Positions 5,420 to 12,563 of a stretch of DNA of 12,563 nucleotides are shown here, piece after piece. Source of the DNA: Verrucomicrobia bacterium UBA6015 (GTDB lineage Bacteria > Verrucomicrobiota > Kiritimatiellia > UBA8416); the NCBI GenBank assembly GCA_002428045.1, contig DIZZ01000066.1:1-12563 (forward strand), given 5' to 3'. Position numbers and translations under genes: made by a program. Every line of letters starts with the position of its first letter. Position 1 is the stretch's first letter. The notes under the pieces are model-generated. The model had not been told where the DNA came from. It searched no databases and saw nothing but the letters and a program-made list of their open reading frames with translations.

Positions 5420-8400
5420 AAGCATCGATCAATCGTAGCCGTTTTGTTGGTTTTTACGTCTATCCTGGCGCGTGGCGCTGATACGGGTAGCGAACATGAG
5501 CTAAACGAGCAGAAGGCTCGGATGGCGTTTTCCACCCCTGAGGCACTGGTCCGTTCGATCCGGCATATCCTAGCGGATAAGCCTGATCAATACACCCAAG
5601 GTCCAGCCTATCTGGAGGCGGCCTTGCGGTTTGAACAGGATATGCCGAAAATTGCAGAGGGGGTTGCAAGCAACGACACTGTGGCCATCGCGTCGCTGCA
5701 AAAATTCGAGGAGCTCAAGGTTGCCTCGCTGGTGCGTGATAACCCCTATCTTGATTTCGAGGATGCGCTCGTTGTGCTTTCCGACCGGGTTCCCATGGCG
5801 GCGAACTGGCTCGGAACCCATACGCTCAAGCCGACAGGGTACCGGAACAAGGTTGCCCGCTTCAACCTCCGAACCGGGGCGTTGACGGATGTGTATGCCC
5901 CGACGAATGGTGCCTACCTAGGCGAAATCGATTTGCATTACGACGCGAAAAGGCTCCTTTTTACGTCGACCGACCTTAAGAACCGCTTTCAAGTGATGGA
6001 GGTCGGTATCGACGGCACCGGCTTGCGGCAGGTTTCGTCTATCGAGGGCGACATGATCCACAACTACGGCGGCATATATCTTCCGAACGAGAATATCATT
6101 TTCAGCTCAACCGCGCCGCTGATCGGTGTGCCCTGCATCGGGGGCAGTCAACTGGTGCCGAATCTGTATTTAATGGATCCTGCAGGCGCGAACGTCCGTC
6201 AACTCACCTTCGACCAGGATGCCTCATGGTACCCGACGGTTCTACTGAACGGCAAAATTATGTATCTGCGCTGGGAATATACCGATATCATGCACTATTA
6301 CTCGCGCATCATGATGTCCATGAACCCCGACGGCAGCAATCAGCGGTCGATCTACGGATCGCAGAGCCTGTGGCCGAATGCGATGATGAACGCACGGCCG
6401 TTGCCGACGGCTCCCGGACGATTTGTGGCGATCGTGACCGGTCATCACGGCGTCGCAGGGGGCGGCAAGTTGACGATCTTTGATGCCAACCAGGGGCACG
6501 CTCATGCCGACGGGGTCGTTCAGCACATTCCGGGCCATGGCCGTCGAGTGACGCATGTGATCCCTGAGCAACTCTATCCCGAGGTCGATGAAAAACTACT
6601 TGCACAGTTTCCTGATCTGCGGGACGTTGTCGGCCAGTTGGTCGAACAGCATTTGGGGGGCGTTGATCCGTCTGACAAGAATTATCACAACCGCCTGCGC
6701 AAATTTTTCGACAAGTGCTATCCGGCCTTGCGGTCCCGCTATCCCGAGATGGCCTTGGATCTCGATCGTTTGGTGGATGGGGGCTGGCCGCAGTTCTATC
6801 AACCCTATCCTGTCAGTGATGCCTACTTCCTGGTGCTGGCGAAGCTGGACGCAAAAATCCCTTGGCGGCTATATCTTGTTGATGTCTTCGATAATATGGT
6901 GCCCTTGCCATACGCTCTGGAGGATGGATATAAGTTCCTGCTGCATCCTTATCCTCTTCGTCCGCGTCCGCGTCCACCGGTGATTCCCGACAGGGTTGAT
7001 CCGTCACAAAAGGAGACCACCGTATTCATCCAGAACATCTATGCGGGCCCCGGGTTGAAGGATGTCCCGTTCGGTACGGTCGATTCGCTGCGGCTGCTTA
7101 CCTACAACTTTTCCTATTTTCGTAGTGGCAGCCACCAACACCTCGGCGTCGAAAGCGGCTGGGATGTCAAACGGGTGCTCGGCACCGTCAAGGTCGAGGC
7201 CGACGGCTCGGCCATGTTCAGGATCCCCGCTAGCATGACCCTGTCGATCCAGCCCTTGGACGCCAGCGGGCGGGCTGTCCAGCTTTTTCGTAGCTGGCTG
7301 GTGGGGATGCCGGGAGAGAATCTGGGCTGCATCGGTTGTCACGAGCCACCCGGCGAGGCTCCCCTAGGCCGTCCGACCATCGCGGCAGGCAAGCCGCCGC
7401 AACGCATAACCCCATACCGGGAACGCGTGGAGGGGTTTTCGTTCAACGCCGAAATCCAGCCGGTACTGGACGCCTACTGCAATGATTGCCATGATGGCAA
7501 TAACCCCGCCGTGCCCGATTTCAAGACAAAGGTTATTCCTCGCGCCACGCCAGGTGCAAATTTCAGCACCGCCTACCATAATTTCCACCGATACTTCCGC
7601 CGCCCCGGTCCGGAGAGTACAGGCCTTATGTTGCGTCCATACGAGTTCCACGCCTCGACCTCCGAAGGTGTGCAGCTCCTTGAAAAGGGGCATCACGGGG
7701 TCAATCTCGACGAGGAATCATGGCGGCGACTTTATGCCTGGATCGATCTGAATGTTCCATTCCACGGAAGCTGGCTGGATGTCTATCCCGGCACCAACCC
7801 GAAGGGCAGTCCGGTGGCTGCCATGGCGGCTAGTGCCGCCGCGCTGCGGGCCCGGTTTGCCCGGGTTGATCCCGACCGTGATTACCGGACTTCCTCGCCC
7901 TATCCAGTGACTCGCCGCGCCACGCCGAAGCCGGGGTTGCGTCCCGCCATCACCATCAGCGCGGCCAACTGGCCGTTTGATGCCGCGACTGCCATGCAGT
8001 TGCAGCAGCAGGCGGGCGAGACCGCGCACCGCGTCATTGAGCTGGGCGAGGGGATGCGCATTGCCATGGTGCGCATACCGGCTGGCGAGTTCATCATGGG
8101 CAGCGATTCGGAAACCCCGATGGAGCAGCCACGGTACGTCGTGCGGATCGAAAAGCCGTTCTGGATGTCGGAGCATGAAATCGATAATGCCCTCTTCTTC
8201 CGATTCAATCCCAATCATAACCCTAGCTATTTTGATCAGCAATGGAAGGACCACACCATGCACGGTTACTCGGCCCGCGGCGCCAGGCAACCGGCGGTGC
8301 AGGTGAGCTGGCTACAGGCTAATCAGTTCTGCAAATGGCTAGGCGAGAAGATTGGCAAGAACGTCCTGTTGCCGACAGAGGCGCAGTGGGAATGGTCCTG

Positions 8401-8860
8401 CCGAGCCGGGGGTGCCGAGGCATTCTCCTTCGGCGCGCTTGATGCCGACTTCAGCCCCCATGCCAATCTGGCAGACAAGTCGATTGAGCAGTTGGCTGTC
8501 GCGGGCGTCAATCCGACGCACCACAAAAATCTGGTCGGGAATCCTGTCTTTGATTTTGTTCCGCGCGAATCCAAATTCGACGACGGGAACGTTCTTGTTA
8601 CAGGGACAAAACAATATCGACCGAACGCCTGGGGGCTCTACGACATGCACGGCAATGTCGCCGAGTGGACCCGGAGCGATTATGTCGACTACCCCTATGA
8701 CGCGGCGAAAAGTAATACGGTTGACTGGAAATCAAAGAAAACCGTGCGGGGCGGATCCTTCTTCGATCGCCCCTACCGCGCCACCTCGAGCTATCGGTTG
8801 GGCTACCCGCCCTGGCAGGGGGTGTTTAATGTGGGCTTCCGCGTGGTGATCGAAGAGTGA
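5417..8860 (+). CDS. Secreted HzsA-like diheme cytochrome c fused to an FGE/SUMF1-like domain
   Basis: This protein of about 1147 residues is exported. Residues 1-20 form a signal peptide (KHR, then a hydrophobic core, cleavage near ARG/AD). Residues 140-375 look like a beta-propeller, with PD40/TolB-like blades such as LYLMDPAGANVRQLTFD (about 250). The following segment, with LVDVFDNM and PLRPRPRPPVIPDRVD, resembles a family related to hydrazine synthase alpha subunit. Two haem c sites follow: CIGCH (638-642) and CNDCH (688-692), the second in a planctomycete-type cytochrome domain. Residues 884-1145 are an FGE-sulfatase fold, with IPAGEFIMGS, LPTEAQWEW, GLYDMHGNVAEW and VRGGSF. The active-site cysteines of true FGE are absent: the strand reads SSYRLGYPPW. 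No HzsB or HzsC lies nearby, so hydrazine synthesis should not be assumed. Periplasmic electron transfer or redox catalysis is the likely role; the substrate is unknown. It stands alone between the regulator and a convergent gene. Confidence 0.85.
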   Translation: MKHRSIVAVLLVFTSILARGADTGSEHELNEQKARMAFSTPEALVRSIRHILADKPDQYTQGPAYLEAALRFEQDMPKIAEGVASNDTVAIASLQKFEELKVASLVRDNPYLDFEDALVVLSDRVPMAANWLGTHTLKPTGYRNKVARFNLRTGALTDVYAPTNGAYLGEIDLHYDAKRLLFTSTDLKNRFQVMEVGIDGTGLRQVSSIEGDMIHNYGGIYLPNENIIFSSTAPLIGVPCIGGSQLVPNLYLMDPAGANVRQLTFDQDASWYPTVLLNGKIMYLRWEYTDIMHYYSRIMMSMNPDGSNQRSIYGSQSLWPNAMMNARPLPTAPGRFVAIVTGHHGVAGGGKLTIFDANQGHAHADGVVQHIPGHGRRVTHVIPEQLYPEVDEKLLAQFPDLRDVVGQLVEQHLGGVDPSDKNYHNRLRKFFDKCYPALRSRYPEMALDLDRLVDGGWPQFYQPYPVSDAYFLVLAKLDAKIPWRLYLVDVFDNMVPLPYALEDGYKFLLHPYPLRPRPRPPVIPDRVDPSQKETTVFIQNIYAGPGLKDVPFGTVDSLRLLTYNFSYFRSGSHQHLGVESGWDVKRVLGTVKVEADGSAMFRIPASMTLSIQPLDASGRAVQLFRSWLVGMPGENLGCIGCHEPPGEAPLGRPTIAAGKPPQRITPYRERVEGFSFNAEIQPVLDAYCNDCHDGNNPAVPDFKTKVIPRATPGANFSTAYHNFHRYFRRPGPESTGLMLRPYEFHASTSEGVQLLEKGHHGVNLDEESWRRLYAWIDLNVPFHGSWLDVYPGTNPKGSPVAAMAASAAALRARFARVDPDRDYRTSSPYPVTRRATPKPGLRPAITISAANWPFDAATAMQLQQQAGETAHRVIELGEGMRIAMVRIPAGEFIMGSDSETPMEQPRYVVRIEKPFWMSEHEIDNALFFRFNPNHNPSYFDQQWKDHTMHGYSARGARQPAVQVSWLQANQFCKWLGEKIGKNVLLPTEAQWEWSCRAGGAEAFSFGALDADFSPHANLADKSIEQLAVAGVNPTHHKNLVGNPVFDFVPRESKFDDGNVLVTGTKQYRPNAWGLYDMHGNVAEWTRSDYVDYPYDAAKSNTVDWKSKKTVRGGSFFDRPYRATSSYRLGYPPWQGVFNVGFRVVIEE

Positions 8861-8921
8861 GTGCCGAGATCGCACGGGGAAGCACCGTCCGCTTTGCGTT
8901 AATCAGCCGCTGATCCGTTGC
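8861..8921. other. Short convergent intergenic gap with a weak hairpin
   Basis: The cytochrome fusion gene and the GT-C gene converge here with 61 bases between stops. ATCAG (8902-8906) and CTGAT (8910-8914) make a perfect 5-base stem with a 3-base loop. There is no T-run on either side, so a bidirectional terminator is possible but not supported. Confidence 0.25.
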
Positions 8922-10604
8922 TTAGGGCTCCGGCTGTTCCCAGCGGTTACCTGGAGTCAGTAGCAATTGGTCAAGGCGTCCTGCTGGTAGCCTGACGCCA
9001 TGCTCGAAGGGGATGGCGTCGGGCACCTGCTGTCCCAGCAGGAGCAGGGACCAGGCAGGATCGCTGCTTGCGGTCTGCGTCGTCGTCAGGTATATCCCGC
9101 CGATGGCATCCCATCCGCCGGGAAGATTGGTGACATCGTCGGGACGCAGTGGCAACTGGATGGAGCGGCAGCGACCATACCATGCCGTTGCCCATGGAAT
9201 ATCGGTCAGCAGCGCTTGTCCCGCCTGCGGTACTTCGCCTGCAAAGCGTTGGAGTGGGGCATGGTAGGGGGGATAGGCCGTCGCTCCGCCACTGACCATC
9301 CGTAATCCCGTTGGCAACAGGCACAGTATCATCATCAGCCCGGTCAGCAGCGGACGCAGGCTGACATCGAAAAGCTCTTCCCGATCCAGGTAGTCGACAA
9401 AGGCACTCATGCCCAGCACGACCATGACCGGATACATGGCGACCCAACCGCCCAGTGTCGATCCGGGCACTGGCGGGAACAAGGCCAGCAGCAAGGCCAC
9501 CATCACAGTGGTACCTTTCAGCCACCTGCATACGGAATGTTCGTAGCGATGAAAAAGCGCGAGCAGGAAGAAGGCGAGGATGATCCCGCCGTGGGCGAGA
9601 TCCTTGCCGGACGCCAGCGCCATCAGGCGCATGGCAACCCCTTGGCGAATGGCTGCTGACATACGGTAGGCATTGACGGCGGGGGTAACTGTTCGCTCCA
9701 GGGAATCGCCGGGAAAAAGAAACGTATCGCGCAACGCAGCATAGGGGATTGCCGCCAGGCCTCGAATTCCCTGATGAGACGACAATAGCCATGTCGCGAG
9801 CAGTCCACCGAGAACCAGCGCATAAAGCATGAGCATCAGCCCCCGTCGCCGCTGTAATTCGACCGTCAGCAGCAGTCCAGCGGCGATGCCGACGGTCAGC
9901 ATGCCATAATCGATCAAGGTGGCGGCGGCGGCGCAAGCGGCAGCCAGTAGGACCAGCAGGGCGACGATCCAGCCCGCTTCAATGGCGGCTGCCCGCTGCA
10001 CGGCGTGGACCACGAACAGCAGGCAAAGCACGGTTGGCAACGCCGCGAAGGATACTGGAATACCGGATATGGCACTGTCCAGTGCAACGGCGGACCCTGC
10101 ATAAGCGATGCAGGAAAGCGTCGCGACACGTGCGTCGAACAGTGCATTCCCAAGCAGCCAGACGGCCAGCACCGTCAGCAGGGTAAAGAGTATTCCGAGC
10201 GGTAGGATAACGTATGTTTCGGCCGGGATGAGGTAGTTTCCATTGCCGGTTGCAATGAAACTGGGTTTTACCAGGCGGAAAGCGATCGATTGCATGGCGG
10301 GCAGACCGGGTGCCATCCATAAAACAGGAAACGCGGCATCCGTCCGGTCTGGCAGGATGCCGCGTTCCTTCAAATACCCATAATCAAATGGACGGATGCA
10401 GTCCGTGACGAATCCACGGTCTTCCGCCAGGTTTCTCGCCACCTGTGCTGCTTCCATGGCCAAGGGATCACTCAGCCCCCGGAATTGGGAGATGGCGTAA
10501 CCCACCAAGCCTACGATCAGCACAAAGGCAAAGAACAGGACACGGGATGCGGATTGCCAGCGCAATCCCGCTGATGCCGACGGATAGTCATCGTTTGCAT
10601 CCAT
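8922..10604 (-). CDS. Polytopic membrane glycosyltransferase-like protein (GT-C, PMT/ArnT type)
   Basis: This 560-residue inner-membrane protein has about ten hydrophobic segments, for example residues 22-40, 131-151, 183-202, 210-230, 255-272, 340-355 and 418-435. After the first segment comes SDPLAMEAAQVARNLAEDRGF (about 45-65), which matches the first outer loop of GT-C enzymes, where an acidic residue (here D46 or E51) acts in transfer from a polyprenyl-phosphate sugar. The C-terminal 120 residues are a soluble, probably outward-facing domain with DIPWATAWYGRCR. The start at 10604 has GGGA 8 bases upstream. It begins only 15 bases after the fusA stop on the same strand and is probably co-transcribed. 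Acceptor and sugar cannot be told from sequence: protein O-glycosylation, lipid A or cell-surface glycan modification all fit. The fold assignment is more secure than the activity. Confidence 0.7.
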   Translation of the reverse strand: MDANDDYPSASAGLRWQSASRVLFFAFVLIVGLVGYAISQFRGLSDPLAMEAAQVARNLAEDRGFVTDCIRPFDYGYLKERGILPDRTDAAFPVLWMAPGLPAMQSIAFRLVKPSFIATGNGNYLIPAETYVILPLGILFTLLTVLAVWLLGNALFDARVATLSCIAYAGSAVALDSAISGIPVSFAALPTVLCLLFVVHAVQRAAAIEAGWIVALLVLLAAACAAAATLIDYGMLTVGIAAGLLLTVELQRRRGLMLMLYALVLGGLLATWLLSSHQGIRGLAAIPYAALRDTFLFPGDSLERTVTPAVNAYRMSAAIRQGVAMRLMALASGKDLAHGGIILAFFLLALFHRYEHSVCRWLKGTTVMVALLLALFPPVPGSTLGGWVAMYPVMVVLGMSAFVDYLDREELFDVSLRPLLTGLMMILCLLPTGLRMVSGGATAYPPYHAPLQRFAGEVPQAGQALLTDIPWATAWYGRCRSIQLPLRPDDVTNLPGGWDAIGGIYLTTTQTASSDPAWSLLLLGQQVPDAIPFEHGVRLPAGRLDQLLLTPGNRWEQPEP

Positions 10605-10619
10605 CCCGCACGTCCCGTG

Positions 10620-12563
10620 CTAGCGGATCTTGTTCTGGTCGCGCCGTTTCTTGATGATCTCTTCGGCCAGAGAGAAAGGCACCGTCTCGTAGCGTTCAAA
10701 GTGCATGGTGAACGAGCCGCGGCCCGAGGTCATGGTACGCAAATCGTTCGAGTACCCGAACATCTCGCTCAGCGGAACCATACCGCGCACCACCTTCATG
10801 CCGTGCTGATCATCCATGCTTTCGATGCGTCCGCGCCGTGAGCAGATCGACCCGGTGATACCCCCCATGTAATCCTCGGGGGTGACCACTTCCACCGACA
10901 TGACCGGCTCCAGCAATTCCGGGTGAGCCTTCATGAACAGTGTCCGGAAGCAAACACGGGCAGCTTCGATGAACGCGAATTCGCTGGAGTCGACATCATG
11001 CGACGATCCATCGTACACCGTCACCTTGATATCCACCACGGGGTATCCGGCATACGGCCCCTTCACCATGGCACGAATGACGCCCTTTTCGACAGCCGGG
11101 ATGAATTCCGACGGAATGTTGCCACCCTTGACCTCGTTGACGAAGGCAAATGGGTGTCCTGGATCGGTTGGTTCCACGCGCAGATAGCAATGGCCGTACT
11201 GGCCACGACCGCCGGTTTGCTTGGCATGCTTGTAGTCGCCTTCCACCGAGGAGGTGGCCGTTTCACGGTAGGCAACCTCGGGACGTCCGACCTGGCAGAT
11301 CACGCCGAACTCGCGTTTCAGGCGCTCAACCAGAACTTCGAGATGCAGTTCGCCCATACCAGAGATGATGGTTTCCTCGGTCTCTTCATCAAAATGAACC
11401 AGGAAGGTCGGATCCTCATCCGCCAGCCGGTGCAGGGCTTCACCCATCTTATCGCTATCGTTCCGGCTTTCCGGCTTGATGCTGATCGAGATAACCGGTG
11501 CCGGGAATTCGATCGATTCGAGCACAATTGGCTTATTCCGGTCGCAGAGCGTATCCCCGGTGCGCGTGTCGGAGAGGCCGACGACGGCGACAATGTCGCC
11601 CGCATGGGCCATTTCGATATTTTCCTGACGGTTGGCGTGCATACGCAGCAGGCGTCCCACGCGCTGGACCTTGTCCTTGACGGAGTTGTAGACCGTGTCG
11701 CCAGCATTCAGCGTGCCGGAGTAGATCCGGATGTAGGTGAATTTGCCCATGTGCTTATCGCTCATGATCTTGAAGGCAAGTGCCGCGAACGGCTCGTTGT
11801 CTTCATGATGGCGGATAATGGTTTCGTCCTTGGCATGGATGATAGGCGGGATATCCATCGGCGAGGGCAGGTAGGCGACCACGCCATCGAGCATGGGCTG
11901 GACGCCCTTGTTCTTGAAGGCGCTGCCACAGAACATCGGCTGGATCTCGGCGCCGATCGTGCGCGTGCGGATGCCGGCCATGATCTCGGCCTCGGTCAGC
12001 TCGCCCGATTCCAGGTACTTGTTCATCAGCTCTTCGCTGGACTCGGCGGCGGCTTCGACCATGTTCTCGCGCCACTTCTGCGCTTCGGCCAACAGCTCGG
12101 CGGGGATTTCCTTGAAGTCGAACTTCATGCCCTGCGAGGCCTCGTCCCAGATGATCGCCTTCATCTTGATGAGGTCGATCACGCCCGTGAAGGTCTCTTC
12201 CGCGCCGATCGAAATCACGATCGGCACAGGGTTCGCCTTCAGGCGCACCTTCATCTGCTCGTAGACCTTGAAGAAGTTGGCACCGGTGCGGTCCATCTTG
12301 TTCACAAAGGCCAGACGCGGCACCTTGTACTTGTTGGCCTGGCGCCAGACGGTTTCCGACTGCGGCTGCACGCCACCCACAGCGCAATAGACCATGCAAG
12401 CGCCGTCGAGCACGCGCATCGAACGCTCGACTTCGATGGTGAAGTCGACGTGTCCGGGCGTATCGATGATGTTGAGGCGGTGCTCCGGATAGGACAGGTC
12501 CATGCCCTTCCAGAAGCAGGTCGTCGCGGCCGACGTGATCGTGATGCCGCGTTCCTGCTCCTG
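10620..12563 (-). CDS. fusA: Elongation factor G (5' end outside the window)
   Basis: This GTPase drives ribosomal translocation in the cytoplasm and, with RRF, ribosome recycling. The visible 647 residues begin inside switch I (EQERGITITSAATT). About 56 N-terminal residues, including the P-loop, lie beyond the right edge. G3 is DTPGHVDF, with the catalytic His at visible residue 38; G4 is NKMD (88-91) and G5 is GSAFKNKG (213-220). Domains II to V follow: GMGELHLEVLVERLKREF in III, GGRGQYGHCYLRV and the DVDSSEFAF region in IV, and SEMFGYSNDLRTMTSGRGSF in V. All look intact, with a short basic tail RRDQNKIR. The frame continues unbroken upstream of the ATG at 12503, which is internal. The next gene downstream is a membrane glycosyltransferase, not tuf. 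With switch I and domain IV conserved, this looks like a functional EF-G rather than TetM or LepA. Confidence 0.97.
   Translation of the reverse strand, partial: QEQERGITITSAATTCFWKGMDLSYPEHRLNIIDTPGHVDFTIEVERSMRVLDGACMVYCAVGGVQPQSETVWRQANKYKVPRLAFVNKMDRTGANFFKVYEQMKVRLKANPVPIVISIGAEETFTGVIDLIKMKAIIWDEASQGMKFDFKEIPAELLAEAQKWRENMVEAAAESSEELMNKYLESGELTEAEIMAGIRTRTIGAEIQPMFCGSAFKNKGVQPMLDGVVAYLPSPMDIPPIIHAKDETIIRHHEDNEPFAALAFKIMSDKHMGKFTYIRIYSGTLNAGDTVYNSVKDKVQRVGRLLRMHANRQENIEMAHAGDIVAVVGLSDTRTGDTLCDRNKPIVLESIEFPAPVISISIKPESRNDSDKMGEALHRLADEDPTFLVHFDEETEETIISGMGELHLEVLVERLKREFGVICQVGRPEVAYRETATSSVEGDYKHAKQTGGRGQYGHCYLRVEPTDPGHPFAFVNEVKGGNIPSEFIPAVEKGVIRAMVKGPYAGYPVVDIKVTVYDGSSHDVDSSEFAFIEAARVCFRTLFMKAHPELLEPVMSVEVVTPEDYMGGITGSICSRRGRIESMDDQHGMKVVRGMVPLSEMFGYSNDLRTMTSGRGSFTMHFERYETVPFSLAEEIIKKRRDQNKIR

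Noticed and set aside
5417..8860. True hydrazine synthase / anammox gene
   Set aside because: HzsB, HzsC and hydrazine dehydrogenase are absent, and the FGE fusion is not part of HzsA; only a distant family relation is supportable.
12383..12503. ATG at 12503 as the fusA start
   Set aside because: The reading frame continues without a stop to the window edge with conserved switch I sequence, so the start lies outside.
1..12563. CRISPR arrays, tRNA or rRNA genes, insertion sequences
   Set aside because: I found no spaced direct repeats, cloverleaf-like segments, rRNA sequence or transposase motifs by reading both strands; a covariance-model scan could still find something small.

Overview
The window is a GC-rich, densely coded bacterial chromosome segment with seven protein genes, one of them cut by the right edge. 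The nearest fit is a bacterium of the Planctomycetes-Verrucomicrobia-Lentisphaerae-Kiritimatiellae type. That placement is an inference from gene content: a large secreted c-type cytochrome/propeller protein fused to a formylglycine-generating-enzyme (FGE/SUMF1) fold, a PocR-AraC type regulator, and a membrane GT-C glycosyltransferase. No rRNA or ribosomal protein marker is present to settle it.

Left part (167-3883, minus strand): an apparent three-gene operon reading right to left. It encodes a methylenetetrahydrofolate-reductase-like TIM barrel (metF-like), a formate--tetrahydrofolate ligase (fhs) and an RlmN/Cfr-family radical SAM methyltransferase. The first two genes bracket the folate-bound one-carbon branch used by Wood-Ljungdahl or formate-assimilating organisms. 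folD is not in the window. The fhs and RlmN-like proteins both differ from the textbook sequences at recognisable motifs.

Middle (3884-5416): a 160-base divergent control region separates the operon from a plus-strand regulator with a Cys-rich PocR-like sensor domain and a C-terminal AraC helix-turn-helix. The regulator is the obvious candidate to control the C1 operon. The control region holds nested inverted repeats that allow two mutually exclusive RNA folds in the metF-like leader, and a tandem repeat duplicating the Shine-Dalgarno. The regulator itself carries an 11-G tract inside its sensor domain.

Centre-right (5417-8860, plus strand): a secreted protein of about 1147 residues, probably starting at TTG. 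It has a beta-propeller-like N-terminal half resembling hydrazine synthase alpha subunit (HzsA) relatives, two CXXCH haem c sites, and a C-terminal FGE/SUMF1-like domain lacking the catalytic cysteines. This is the least understood gene here.

Right part (8922-12563, minus strand): elongation factor G (fusA, 5' end outside the window), followed 15 bases downstream by a polytopic GT-C (PMT/ArnT-like) membrane protein. The fusA neighbour is therefore not tuf as in the usual str operon. No tRNA, rRNA, CRISPR array, transposase or attachment site was recognised.
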